Assembly: GCF_000005505.3 (NCBI RefSeq)
Contig: NC_016131.3
Coordinates: 69,266,355 to 69,330,354 of the forward strand
DNA length: 64,000 nucleotides
Direction: 5' to 3'
Source: Brachypodium distachyon
Taxonomy: Eukaryota; Streptophyta; Magnoliopsida; Poales; Poaceae
Of the stretch, positions 25,801 through 37,150 are shown piece by piece (the stretch's first letter is position 1; every line of letters starts with the position of its first letter). The position numbers and the translations under genes are program-made. The notes beneath the pieces were generated by a model. The model was not told the DNA's origin, did not search any database, and saw only the letters and a program-made list of their open reading frames with translations.

Positions 25801-28800
25801 AATCTTCTGCCAGTTCACGCATTGTTTATCAGATAGATTTTTTCCTACGACTGAACGGATGAACTCACTCAAATTAATTGATTCATTTCTCACCAACTGA
25901 GTTAAGTTGGGTCGGATTGCATTCACCAACCTTTCAACAGATTTTGCAACCAATGTAGTATTTGAAGGGGTCACAGTTATTGAGTCAAGAACATTTGAGT
26001 ATAGTTCAGATAAGTGCCTTCCAAAAAGTTCAGCTTTCTGATTAAAAACTGACTTCCTGGCACTTGAACGAGACTTTCCCTGAGATTCCAAATCAACATC
26101 CTCGCTGCAACTTTCCATCCATTTCAATGTATCTGTAAGATCTACTGTCATCTCCTCTATGCACCGACTAGACTGTCCTTCTGGCATTGAATTTATTGAA
26201 GTACAGATAGCATCCCTCAGTGTTTGGGAACTCAACAATGTTGCCAGTGATTCCAAACATTTGTGTGAGGATAAAGAAGCCACAGAAAATGGGCCTGGTA
26301 CTACATCAGGACCAGCAACAGCGCTGAACGTTCTCACAGAATTGCACAACATACAAATGGAGTGTGCAACCTACATGTTGAACCAAGGGAGAAAGCATCA
26401 GATTGAAAATAAAACCACCAACCTACATGTTTCCAAAATATCCATCTCTTTGCACAAATATAAACATTGAGGTAAGCAATGAAAGAGCACGAAAGCAGAA
26501 TCTAACAAGTGTATGGAAAAACTGTATGAAATAGATAAGCATTGAAGTTATTTTATTTTGGAGGAAATTGCTGAAAGTAGCCACCAAAAAAGTTCATACT
26601 TACCTGGCGAAGCTCACTAAATGTGTGAATCACTTGGGCTGAAAGGCTTGAAATCTTTGAGGTTAGTAGGAAGCAGGGCTTAATGTCCTTGGAAGATGCA
26701 TTAATAGCAGACAAAGCAAAAATCATTGACCACAATTTTACAAGGTCATCCCCCATAACCTTGTATTCTATTTCCACAAAATGACCAACTGCAACAACAA
26801 TCTCCACAAACATTAAAGGTAGCATCTTCTTGACATTCGTATCTTCTGAACACACAGCTGACACCCAGAAGTCATACAGTTTTTCAGACATTAAGATTAA
26901 GACCATGTAAATGTCTTGCAAGAACTGCAAATAAGATCCTTCAGATGTGTCCTCTGTAGGCACATAAAGTTTCTCTTTGATAACAGTTGTCAATATCTCA
27001 TTTATGGACTTCAGCATGCAATGAACTTCCACTAGCTTTGTAACTCTAGAGAAGTCCTTTTGCGAATATGATTTACATTCTAACACCAAAGGTTCCATAA
27101 ACTGCACGAACACTTCAAAAAGGGATTCTCTATGATGCTGGGGTTCTTCAGAGCCCTCGCTACTATTTTGCGGGCTTTTGAATGATGTTCCCCTTGGTGC
27201 TAAAGATGTTGTTTGACTTCTAGCTCTGCTAACAAACAATTGAAGCAAGTTACCAAACCCAGCAAGCAATACAGCCTTGGTTTCTACTTTTATTCCTTTG
27301 AATCGCTCAAACAGATGCCTATGGTAGCTCCCTCTGACATCCTTGGCAATAGATGCTTTATTCAAATTCTTGAGACCAAAATATCCACTAAGATGTTGCG
27401 GATGAAACAGTCCATTTGACAAAATTTCTTCAACAATCTTCAGCGTGGTTCCTGCCTGCTTGTGCTTGATAGAATTTGCTTGTGAATTAAGTAAAACCAA
27501 CAATTCCAACAGTGGATCAAGAATCTTATCAACAAAGGTGCGGAAAATATTCTTAGGATTTGCATAGAATCTTAGAAAACTTGAAAATTGCTCGAGCAGA
27601 CAATTTGCAAAATCCTGAAGGACAGTACACTCGTTCTTCTCATTGGGTGAATCCTTCTGGACAACATTGATAGCCTCAATGATACAAAAGGTCCACAAAT
27701 CCACACTCGCGTTGAAGAAAGCTCTTGTATTGGCGGAGAAAAGAAAGGACATGCATTCCAAAACTTGTTTGAAGAGCTCAAAAGATTCATTGTCACCACA
27801 TGCAGTGACATTTACTCTGCTCAAACCATGCTTTGCAACACGACCAAGTGTTTTAAGTAGGTTCAGAGAAATAGAGACTGATGGCTTCTTTTCAATACAA
27901 AATCTTAAGATGACCCAGCATCTATAATCCAATACGGGATCAAAAGATTCTGACACTTTCTTCTCCGGCAGAATTAGGATAGACTGCACCCAATTTCCAA
28001 TAAATGACACCATACGTGATAGCTGAATATTGTCCACTCTATGGCCATAGCTTGATCGATTTGACTCGGTTGTGATAAAATTGAAGGCTAGTTCAATCTT
28101 TCTGCAAGATATAACATACAACTGTTACGAACACAAACAGTGGGAGCATAATAAAGTTCACCGAAGAATTAATTAACAAACTTGCTCTCTCGCCAACTAA
28201 GAGGCACTGGAATATGTACTATAATATCCAAATTGGAATGCGCATACCATATAATCGTAATATGCAAGTTTAGTCTGGCTTGATGTTTTTTGAAGTCCAG
28301 AAAACAATTACAGAAACTATAATTTGACATTAATCAGTGCAACTATTTTTTTTTCGAGGAGCATCAGTGCAACTATTTTTATAGAGTATATTATGCTAAG
28401 TCAACAATGGTACAATCAGTGCACATGTACACTGCTAGCCACATCAAATCCATATGAAGCACACAAGTATGACGAAACTAAGACCCCAGCTGGGCTGAAT
28501 CAGATAAAATCTTCTCGCGCGGTTACTTAAACCAGCAAACAAGCATCCCCCAATCCACATTGTCAGCGACCTAGAAGCATGCGAACTACAGACTAATTCC
28601 TTCAAATCCTACTCGGAGAGCTATATGAGGGCTAAGCTGCATCAAATTGCAAGCAGCAAGCAAACGAACCTCTTAAGGGGGAGCTCCTTGCCCTGCAGGG
28701 AGAGGATGAGGTCGAGGTTATCCCCGAAGCGAGGCCTGGCGAGTGCGGGCTCGACGGGGCCCTCTCCTGCGGGAGGCGGCGACTGGCTCCGCCGCCGCTT

Positions 28801-28842
28801 CCTGGGGAGAGCGCCGCGGGGGGTGGAGGCAGCCGGCTCCAT
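19851..28842 (-). CDS. URB2: URB2/NPA2-family nucleolar pre-rRNA processing protein
   Basis: Yeast Urb2/Npa2 is a nucleolar factor in early 60S assembly that acts on 27S pre-rRNA; plants keep one large homologue. Ten exons read on the minus strand: 28842-28670, 28101-26604, 26370-25003, 24799-24498, 23812-22128, 21298-20869, 20756-20594, 20275-20172, 20099-20008, 19927-19851. Their 5,892 bases give 1,963 residues with every phase matching. The Pro/Arg-rich N-terminus (residues 1-40) has a basic KRRR patch, a possible nuclear signal. The middle is helical and repeat-like. The C-terminal Urb2 domain includes the conserved segments FHPDAGAVVLM, GQGPFQTGITREIDEALRPG and the ending HDYKLHFQYQGKI. 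The exon 4 donor is GC, not GT. A telo-box-like AACCCTAG lies 32-40 bases upstream of the start, as in many ribosome-biogenesis genes. Family assignment rests on remembered Arabidopsis homology. Confidence 0.92.
21350..21413. repeat. Two-copy 32-bp tandem repeat in a URB2 intron
   Basis: Two adjacent copies of cattacgtaaactgc(c/a)gaatgctga(c/t)gacagg, followed by the start of a third (cattg), in the intron between the 22128 donor and the 21298 acceptor. No function is apparent. Confidence 0.75.
24190..24395. repeat. Intronic direct duplication in URB2
   Basis: The segment beginning atggaccttttgttcagaga occurs near 24198 and again near 24341, each followed by similar about 50-bp sequence ending in ctac(g/c)ctcggatt-like bases. 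It lies in the intron that uses the GC donor. Confidence 0.7.
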
Positions 28843-29096
28843 GGGAGTGCGCGGGCGAAGGGCCGGAGGGAGGCTAGGGTTCTGGGTTTTGCGTCGCCGC
28901 CGTGTCGCTTTGATTGTTGTTATGCCCACATCGGTGTGCCCACCTAGCGCGAATCTTGATGTATGCATAGTGACCGGCGGGGCGACCCGGACCGCATTTT
29001 TCGCTGTTTTCGTCAAATAGTTGGAAAACGAGGATACAATTACAGAAACTATAATTTGACATTAATCAGTGCATACCAATCTTGATGTATGCATAG
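28304..29096. repeat. Templated direct repeats flanking the URB2 5' end
   Basis: A 38-bp block at 28304-28341 in URB2 intron 1 recurs exactly at 29036-29073 upstream of the gene. A 19-bp block at 28952-28970 recurs exactly at 29078-29096. The second copies are only four bases apart, forming a patchwork about 200 bp upstream of the URB2 start. Confidence 0.9.
28874..28882 (-). promoter_or_regulatory. Telo-box-like motif upstream of URB2
   Basis: On the minus strand the leader reads GAACCCTAG 32-40 bases upstream of the ATG. Telo-boxes (AAACCCTA) are common near start sites of plant ribosomal and ribosome-biogenesis genes. The match is one base short of the consensus core. Confidence 0.4.
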
Positions 29097-29570
29097 CCGT
29101 GCCGTCGTGGACGAGACAGAAAACGGCCCGGTCTGGCCACTGTCCGTTTCGGTCGGCCCATGCGTCCAACGGGGCAATTCATTTGGTCCGGCAAATAGGG
29201 ATGTCAGACGGCCGTTTATTACCCGCAAGGGCCCGTTTCTCCCTCTTTTTTCACGTTTCTATGCTATCTAGGTTGCTCTCTTCACCGTGTTTGCACACTG
29301 CTGCACGTAAACGGCGGTAAGCGGGCAAATAAACGGACGCCGTTTACAACCTGACCGGTAAATAGCGGAGCATTGTACAATTGTGATCATTTGCCAAAAG
29401 CAAATAAACTTCAAACAAATGTTTCGCATTATTACAAATCATCCAATACAAATAGTATAAAAAACATTGAAATAAATAGGAAATCCTCTACTGATTTTCT
29501 ATATATTGTCACATATGCTCAACCAAATCATTATGAAGTTGGTTATGAGCTGTCCAATTCCGAATTTCAT

Positions 29571-29962
29571 TCATGATGCGTATGAAGAAACTGTTGGAAA
29601 GATGCCGGTCCAAGTTGCGTATGTGCAGTCGTCATATCTGGCCACACCTTCCATGAGACGCCTGAACAACAGCCTCCTCATCCAATGCCATCGTCGGAAT
29701 AGATGGGCAAGAAATACAGGGTTGGTGCGATGGAAGTAGTCATTGAAAAGAAGAACATGGCCGGCCTGTTTGTTGCGGTCTAGCGCGGCCGCACGCCCCT
29801 TAATCAAACCCTTACGAATTGGATGCCAGATCTTGTTCTGCAGATGGAAGAAAAGAGCAGCACTCACCAACAATTCGGTGTCGCCGTCGAAGTCCTATCA
29901 GACAAGGCGTCGAGGAAGTGATTGAAGAAGAACTCATTGTCGATGTTGGCCATGGTGGGTGC
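29571..29962 (-). pseudogene. PIF/Harbinger transposase N-terminal fragment
   Basis: The minus strand begins MANIDNEFFFNHFLDA and, after a frameshift or short loss near 29880, continues DRNKQAGHVLLFNDYF, then HLFRRWHWMRRLLFRRLMEG and a short tail. This is the N-terminal block of HARBI1/ALP1-like nucleases (NDYF..., FRRRFRMSR..LF.RI.. in the family). The DDE catalytic part is absent: the similarity ends near 29571. It is a dead transposon relic with no sign of host use. Confidence 0.7.
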
Positions 29963-31136
29963 CGCGTGCAGCGCGAACTTCAACTCGGGCACGGCGATCC
30001 GTGCTTGGTTCGGGTCGACGCAAACCCGACCCGAATTTGGCAGTGAAATGGGTCCAACTGGACCAAAACGCGGACGGGGACGGAAATGCGTCGCCCCACT
30101 AGGCCCGTGTTTGACCGTTTCAGCCCGAACGAACCAGTCCGGCCCATTTGCGTTGCCCTTCCGGAGTTGCTCTGAGTGCCCGCTGGCGCGCACGTTCCCT
30201 TGGGCACCGAGACGTCGGGGCAGGGAGAAAACAGCGTAGTGAGCTGCTTTCCGCGGGCTGCTCCCTGTCAGCAGCGCCCGTGGGCCGTGGCAATGCACAT
30301 CATGCCGGACATAATTGGGCACCTGGTTACTCTGTGATGTGCTTAGTAAAAAAATTGTTTGTAAAATGACAGCTAATTAATGTTGAATTTACTAGGCCTA
30401 TTTTCGATGAGATTTGTGACTTCTCTTCTCAATTGTTTTATTCGTACAAGGGCTAGTAACTAGCGAGGGCAATAGTTGCCACGACAGAGGACGGAAGAAG
30501 AGAGATGAGATAGTGGCAAACAAGGAATAGCAAAGACGACGAAGAAGGGGGCAACATACCTTGACAGTGAAATGGGTTCACCGAGGAGGTTGAGTCATTA
30601 TGTGCATGCGAGGAGATGAAGTGGAACGAGAAGTGCTTGGAGCGTCGAGCTTTTATTGGAATGACCGAGTGGTTAGTGGATCAGGCCGGGCCTAGTTGTT
30701 GTGGCTCCAGTCCCGAGTTGCGTTGGGCCTACAACGTGTTCATGACAAACTTGGCTTTCAAACTCTTTGTGTGTGGCGAAGCCCGAACAGTTGTGTTTGT
30801 TTCAATCCTTGATGTTGTGTGAATTGAAAGATATCCTATAAATTTTCATTAGCAAAGAAAACGGAAATTTAGTTTTAAGTGATAAAAATTTCCACAACAA
30901 AGCGTATGCTTTTAAAAATAAAATTGATTTCATTCTGGTTGTCGTTAAAAAGAGTCAAGGATTAGTTCATCATGTACGCCTACCTCGTTAACGAGGTGTA
31001 ATTGTCTGAAAAGGTGACATGTCGATGTTTGTGAATAGGTTTCATCGGCTCAATCAGTGGGCTTAATCCTATGTTAAGAGAGTCATAGAGAAAAACTAGT
31101 AGCTTATTTTTTTTCCTTCACCTTTTATAGATTCGT
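29963..31136. other. Intergenic, no gene seen
   Basis: GC-rich to about 30300, probably the rest of the Harbinger element's 5' part, then AT-rich unique-looking sequence. Open frames here have no recognisable domain or splice structure. Confidence 0.5.
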
Positions 31137-32962
31137 TGACCCTCAAATCCAGACCGGACAAGCCTTAGATGTCGAGAGTAGAGACAAAAGAACTCCAGAC
31201 CCGCCATTAGTATTTCATAAGGTGAATGTGAACGAACAAGCCCATGAGGTTGGTTTATATAGGCTACGGTTATTTGACACGTGACCAACGCTATACCTGA
31301 AGGGGCGGGTAGAGATAAACAAAACATTTTCTACGCGAACTCCCAAGATCTAGCCGAGGTAGAAGGCCACAAGGATTACCATTAGACGCGCAGTTGCGGA
31401 TTATCGATGCAGCGCCTTGATGCAGTGCAGTCCCTCGATCCGATCCAGCCGATCCAATCCCGCGATCGTCGAAGTGCTGAACGTACAGCACCTCTGCCGG
31501 TATCCACACGTGCGAGGAGGAGCTCTGGCGGCGGACTGCTAGGTCCGGTGCGATGGTTGGACTAAATAGGGTTAGGGTTCTCAACGCATGAGAGTGGCGA
31601 ACCATGCCCCTTAGGCATCCCACGTCCCTGCTTATATACCGAGTGGAAGTGGGCTCCAGCACTTGTGGCCCATCCACTCTGCGAGTCCAACTCGCATTGT
31701 CAGCCCATTTCCGGTTCGGGTCCAACCCGACCAAATACTTGCTCCCGCTCTTAAGTGCGTGACCCCGCAGGCTCATGGCGACTTGGACACGATTGGAGTC
31801 CGACTCTCAATCGATCAATCGGTAGCGGCTCCTAGCAGAACGTGCCGACTCCCAAGTACCATCGAGTCATGACGACGTACCTTCCAATGTGACATACGTC
31901 TTAGTCCCCTTTGCCTCACGATATACCTTGTCGAACTATAGGCGATTAATCGTCATCCCTTTAATAGTTCAACTCTTTTCTCGATCTGTGATATACGATT
32001 CATCCGACTAACTCTTAATCGATCGACCCGGTTAACAGTTAACCGAGTCGCGCATGGCCATGCTTCCCGAATCATATCACTCGAGAGGGCCCAGAGAATA
32101 TCTCTCCAGTCGGAGGGGCAAAATCCCATCTTGGTTATCCACATCACACAGCTTGATTCTTAGTCAACCCGAACTCTGCCTTTATAACTGCCCTGTTACG
32201 GAACAACGTTTGACAGAACCTAAGTTGGTGATCCACAACTCGGATTGTGCGATAACCTCAGGTCTAAGGATTACATTGATTGAGACATGCAAATGACGAC
32301 CTACTCGTTGCATCTCAATATGGGTCAGTCCGACTCGCTAAACTCTTTAACCGAGTCCGTGTAAGCTGGAATGACATCACCATGCCCATGACAAGTGGAA
32401 CCGAGTCATCAGCCAACTTTCACATTAGTTTAGGTTATGTGTCCAGCACAACCTCAATGACTAAGGACAATTTAGTATGAACAACATGAATACATAGTTC
32501 CACAATCAAATCACATATTCAATGATACATATCAAATGTTCAAACAAGGACAACTTAATAATCTTTATGAATACATTGGGAATTATATCATACATGATTG
32601 CCTCTAGGGCAGATTCCCAACAATACCCTTGGTTGGAGTGACAAAGTGTTGGCTATTCTCTGCTTTTATGATGGACAAAACGGTGGAGATGAAATTTTTT
32701 CCTTCCTTTGTCTAGATCCCTTGACCCTCAAGTCCGGACCGGACAAGTCTTAGATGTTGAGAGTAGAGACAAAAGAACTCCAGGCCCGCCATTAGTATTT
32801 CATGAGGTGATTTTGAATGAGTAACAAACCATGAGATTGGTTTATATAGGATACGGTTATTTGACATGTGAGCAATGCTATCCCCTTGGTTGGAGTGAGA
32901 AAGTGTTGGCAAAATATGAAATTTATTCTCTGCTTTTATGATGGACAAAACGGTGGAGATGA
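31137..32962. repeat. Tandem duplication of about 240 bp, copy 1 split by a solo LTR
   Basis: Copy 1 is 31137-31297 plus 32628-32692; copy 2 is 32721-32962. Both run from ttgaccctcaa through gaccggacaag, gagtagagacaaaagaactc and ggttatttgacac/atgtgagcaa to ttatgatggacaaaacggtg. Copy 1 is interrupted by the 31298-32622 LTR, so the duplication is older than that insertion. Confidence 0.85.
31298..32622 (-). mobile_element. Solo LTR, Copia-type (Angela/BARE-like end)
   Basis: A 1,325-bp block starting TG and ending CA on the plus strand, flanked by the 5-bp duplication ATACC (31293-31297 and 32623-32627). Read on the minus strand it starts TGTTGGGAATCTGCCCTAGA, very like the start of grass Angela/BARE Copia LTRs. 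There is no internal coding region or second LTR, so it is a solo LTR left by LTR-LTR recombination. Confidence 0.85.
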
Positions 32963-34304
32963 TATATCCTGGTATATGGTGAGCCATTTGTCTTACTCAT
33001 CGATCCGTCGCATCACTTTCATCTAGCGCCCTCTACTTCTTTCCCCTTTTCTTCAATCGATCATTGGTGCTTCATTTGTTGATCGATCATTTCTTTGACA
33101 TAGGAATGGAAATAATTTTTGGTTTACTGGGGGCGCTTGTTCGCGCAGGCAAGGGGATTGTTTTTTGGTGAGCTATCTAGTTTTTTAGAGGGAAAAGACA
33201 GTAGATCAAAAGATCGACTGAAAATTTTATTGCTGAATATTTACAAATGGAATATACAAAGTTACAAAGTATTTTCCTGTCATGTGACTGACATAAGTAT
33301 TTTCCTTACAGGATAATCTTAGCTTCTTTTCCTTCCTGGAAAGATAATCTGAACCTTTTTCTTCCCCTTTCAAAGAAGATATTCTGAACTTTTTTGCAAG
33401 TGTCTTTTTCTTCGGCTTTGCTATTTATAAGGTGATTGAAAAATAACTATTTTTAATTCGATGCTATTCAATCACAGAGATTTTTCCAAGATTTATACAA
33501 ATACAAAGGATGAGAAAATTTTAATCGGAATGTTATAATTGTGTACCGAGAGATTAGTAAATATATACTCCCTTTTTCTTCGGATAATGCAGAAGGCTTC
33601 GCTTTGCCAAACATGGTATTAGCTGCACTTGTTAGAGGTCAAATTGTAGATTGCAGCGAGATCGATCCTAATTATGACCTATCCATGTCTTGTTTGTGTT
33701 GCACAAGAAGCTGCTGAGGAATTTGGATGCCTGGGCCTGAACTGCATCGCCTGAAATAATAATACTCCACCTGAGACTTGCTATCCTTAGTTAAGTTGTT
33801 ACGAAAATCGTGTTGTGTTGTGTTTACTTGTGTATGTACACATGGTCGTCTACTCGTCTGCTGCAAGTAACGGAAACCGATTCCTGCTCGGGCTCCTTTT
33901 CTTCGCTTCTCAGAGATCGCGTACTGTATCCTACTCCGTACTCCACTTAACTTGCGGAAAAAAGGAAAGTGAAGATCTAGCATTAATTGGCAAAGATTCA
34001 GATAGCGCGTACAGATAAAAATTTATGATACCCCAAACTCCATTACCACGGGATTAACGGTCTAATCCTGGATTTCGCATTCAGCAGCAGCCCCATTTTG
34101 CTGGAACTAACACGAATTAGACGAAAAGGCTAACACCAATTACGACGAGTCGATCCGCGTCCGGTGCAAACAGGTGGGCTCGAGGCTCCTCGCGCGTCTC
34201 TCTACTTACACGCCGATCCGGCCGGTCGGCAGGCTAACAGTACCGCCGCCTTAGGTTTGAAGCTTTCAGCCACCGGAGCCCCGAGGAGAAGAATCGAGGT
34301 AGCA
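32963..34304. other. Intergenic region upstream of the MADS gene
   Basis: AT-rich to about 33600, then mixed sequence. No gene is supported. The final few hundred bases should hold the MADS promoter; the reading frame is open from 34164 but the MADS start at 34305 is clear. Confidence 0.5.
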
Positions 34305-35360
34305 ATGGGACGCGGCAAGACCCCGATGGGTCTCATCGGCGACAGGCGGAAGCGGGCCGCGGCCTTGGCGAGCCGGAAGAGGGGGCTGATGAAGATGGCG
34401 TCGGAGCTCTCCACGCTCTGCAACGTGCCCGTCGCGGTCGTCGTCCTCGGCGGCGGCCCCGTAGTCGACGGCGCGCCGCCCCATCATCGTCCTCCTCTTC
34501 CCGAGGTGTGGGAGTCGGAGCAGGGCGTCGTCGAGAGGTACCGCGCGCTCCCCGCCGAGAAGCGCGCGGAGCACACGCATCTGAGGTACCTCGAGGGCAA
34601 CCTGGGCAAGGAGAAGGCCAAGCTCGCCAGGGTGCTCCTCAGGGGCCCCGCCGCGCTCGCGCAGCCCGACGCCGAGCTCAACGGGATGAGCCTCCACGAG
34701 CTCCGCGCGCTGCTGGAGTCCCTCGACGCCGCGCTGCTGGCCACCGCCGAGAGGAAGAAGGAGATCGGCTTGCCTGAACATGACGATTACTATGGCGCCG
34801 TTGATGTTGCCGGCGGCGCCCCGTGCACAGGAGGAGGAGTCTACTACGAGATGGAGGAGCCCGATCATCAGGCGGCCACACGGGAGGATGCCAATGCCAT
34901 GAACGTGATGCGGCCTGGGTACTACTGCGGCGTCCCCAACATGAACGTGAGGCAGCCTGCGTACGACGCCCGCGGCTTCATGCTGGACATGGCGCCGGTC
35001 ATCGCCCATCCGGCGTACGGCGGCTTCCAATACACTGACGGCTACGACGCGGGCAGGAGCAGCTCACAGATGCAGATACCGAGCAATTTCAACGATAATC
35101 TGGCCATGTGGCACACCGCGGAGCAATGCAACGCCGTCGTGCCAGCGGACTGGTACACGGATCTGTTCGCCGACGACAACAGCTTGTACACAGCGCCTGG
35201 CTGCCTCGGCATGGGCGGCGGTGGCGACGCCATGAACTACGTGGACTGCAACGACATGCAGTACTGCTCGTCCAACGACTTACAGTGGTCCGGAACCAGC
35301 ACCGGCCAGAACTCTTGGAACATCGACGGCCTGCACTACCTCAGAGCGTGTCTAGAGTAG
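34305..35360 (+). CDS. Type I MADS-box transcription factor (M-gamma-like)
   Basis: A DNA-binding regulator of the plant type I MADS class, which mostly acts in female gametophyte and endosperm. Single exon, 351 residues, as usual for type I. The MADS domain covers about residues 1-60: it starts MGRGKTPMGLIGDRRKR and carries the signature SRKRGLMKMASELSTLC. The typical KKR..GL core is kept, but the N-terminal half is M-gamma-like (R/K-A in place of the type II QVTFSKRR). There is no K-box. Residues 75-165 form a charged, helix-prone region with EKRAEHTHLRYLEG and LHELRALLESLD. The remainder is Gly/Tyr/Met/Asn-rich and low in similarity to anything I know. The open frame extends 47 codons upstream, but family alignment fixes the start at MGRGK. 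Codon use is strongly GC3 in the first 500 bases. Confidence 0.88.
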   Translation: MGRGKTPMGLIGDRRKRAAALASRKRGLMKMASELSTLCNVPVAVVVLGGGPVVDGAPPHHRPPLPEVWESEQGVVERYRALPAEKRAEHTHLRYLEGNLGKEKAKLARVLLRGPAALAQPDAELNGMSLHELRALLESLDAALLATAERKKEIGLPEHDDYYGAVDVAGGAPCTGGGVYYEMEEPDHQAATREDANAMNVMRPGYYCGVPNMNVRQPAYDARGFMLDMAPVIAHPAYGGFQYTDGYDAGRSSSQMQIPSNFNDNLAMWHTAEQCNAVVPADWYTDLFADDNSLYTAPGCLGMGGGGDAMNYVDCNDMQYCSSNDLQWSGTSTGQNSWNIDGLHYLRACLE

Positions 35361-36255
35361 TCGTAGTCAGAATGAGTCAGATGAGCACCATCATGATCAG
35401 TCCGGCAATTTTGGATGTCGTGGACGGCCGCCGGAATGAGCTGATGTTTGCCACCCCGCCGCCCATGGTTGCCGAGCAAATTTTCCCTGCCGACGAGAAA
35501 GGGGACATGGGCTAAAACTACGTACTTAGATGTGAGTGGTTTGCGTTTGCCAGGAAAAGAAGACCCGGCGATCGTGTCAGCTCGGAGAAGATCGGGCAAT
35601 GTCGTCAGTCCAGCAGCTCAGCTTGGAGAAGATCCAGCAATTTTTTTTTGTACACCTGATCTGCTTGGATGAAACGCAGCCAGGAAAAGATCCGGCAATA
35701 CCGTAGGATGATCCAGGATTTTTACTAGCCTGAAAAATATCTGGGAATTTTCTAGTTATGCTTGTCTTGATGTCTATTAGCAATCCATCCGATAACAAAA
35801 ATAATGCTACGAGCACAGATGTGCACGTACATCTTTCAACCTTTGCATGTCTCGATCAACTCAACATGGATCAATTAAGCATGGACTTAGTAAAAATAAA
35901 TACAAAATCCGAAACTAACATCAACCTTGAAATCCCTCAGTTCAGCATAAAAATCGATACAAGTCAATTGGATAAGCTAAGACAAACACTGCAGATCAGA
36001 CACAAAGTGGGATCAAAATAGAAAATCGAAGCATACGAGACACATAGCGTGAGCTCGAATTGAAAGGCCCACTAGAAAACTTTAGCAGAGACAAAGTAGT
36101 GTAGGCTCAAATAGGAAACTGGAGGCCAACAGGAAAAATATTAGTACTCCATACTAGAAAATTTTAGCAGAGACGAAAGGTGGGCTGCCTCCAATAGAAA
36201 TCGAAGCTTCACTCAGAAAAAAGAAAGAAAATTGGAGGGCGAAAATACAAAAGTT
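35361..36255. other. MADS downstream region
   Basis: Unique-looking AT-rich sequence. The phrase caggaaaagaagacccggcg recurs in shorter forms (gaagatccagca, ggaaaagatccggcaat) at 35550-35760, a loose local repeat. No gene is seen. Confidence 0.5.
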
Positions 36256-36327
36256 TATCAGAGCCAGGTTTCGATCCTGGGACCTGTGGGTTATGGGCCC
36301 ACCACGCTTCCGCTGCGCCACTCTGAT
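36256..36327 (-). tRNA. trnM-CAU (initiator): Initiator tRNA-Met (CAU)
   Basis: A 72-base gene including the discriminator A. The acceptor stem is ATCAGAG paired with CTCTGAT. The anticodon CAT is at 36295-36293 in the loop CCCATAA, on a stem GTGGG/CCCAC with three consecutive G:C pairs, and the T arm is CCAGG-ATCGAAA-CCTGG. The A1:U72 pair, the GGG/CCC anticodon stem and the T loop with A54 and A60 in place of the usual T-psi-C are all eukaryotic initiator features. A T-run follows on the minus strand and would end Pol III transcription. No intron. Confidence 0.97.
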
Positions 36328-36829
36328 CTTGTTGTTCTTGATGTGACAGAAACATATTTATAGGGTATTCTTGTCAACCATAATATTCAGTGCTTTACAC
36401 CTTGCTTGTTGCAACGAAGAAATGTAGTCAGTGCTATTTCGCGGGGATTTCACGGAATCCAAACGAATACAATGCATGTAGAAAGCGTCTGGGGAGAACT
36501 AGAGCTCTAGAGGAAATATATCTGAGAACGCAGAATCCTCAATTCAGCCAAACTGTGGCGTGTATAGTTTTCTGTGGCCAAAATACTAACAGCCATCCGC
36601 AAATTCAGCCGAACTCTCATCTCCACGCTATATCATACGGCAAATTTCTAGTAAAACCAACAGAGATATCTTTGCAAGATCATATTACAAACTCTTAGTT
36701 GGTTCCCTGCCTTAATTTCTTGATCAGCTCCACTGCAGCATAATGAAATCATTCACATTTTCAGACGCAGCCGCTTCACTTCTCCCAGGTAAATGAATGG
36801 TTCGCCCATGGCGGCATGGCGCCGTCGCT
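36328..36829. other. Intergenic, no gene seen
   Basis: About 500 bases of AT-rich sequence between the tRNA and the eL36 pseudogene. Nothing recognisable. Confidence 0.5.
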
Positions 36830-37150
36830 TTCGCCGCCCGACCGCACGGGGAGAGGTACCAAGAGGATACCTTTTGGCAGGAACTTGATCAGGGAGGCTG
36901 CTGGGTTTGATGTTTGCTACCCTATGAAAACCGTATCACTGAGCTTCTCAAGGTTGGCAAGGACAAGCGTGCACTGAAGGTGGCCGGGCGAAAGCTTGGT
37001 GTACCCACAAGAGAGCGCAGTAGAAGAGACAGGAGTTGCCCAGTGTCCTCAGGAAGGATGAGATCTGATGGAACTGGCACCGACAAGAAGAAATAGAGTT
37101 CAGGTTCCTGAAACTGATGGCAATCTTCTGTTCTGGTGTCAAGTTTTTCC
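36830..37150 (+). pseudogene. Ribosomal protein eL36 pseudogene (probably processed)
   Basis: The plus strand encodes the C-terminal two thirds of 60S protein eL36: RNLIRE.AGF, then [20 protein letters not shown], then a frame-disturbed tail ending GTDKKK and a stop at 37094-37096. A few extra bases near 36908-36916 break the frame between AGF and PYENR. Small indels around 37000-37060 scramble the normally Lys/Arg-rich TTHKRAKKKREE-type region. Most of the N-terminal third is missing after an ATGGCGCCGTCGC-like start near 36817. The matching exon sequence is continuous with no intron, while plant eL36 genes have introns, so reverse transcription is likely. Sequence after the stop still looks like 3' UTR. 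Confidence 0.85.

Noticed and set aside
34266..35030. 254-codon open frame on the minus strand
   Set aside because: Antisense shadow of the MADS gene, caused by high GC at third positions.
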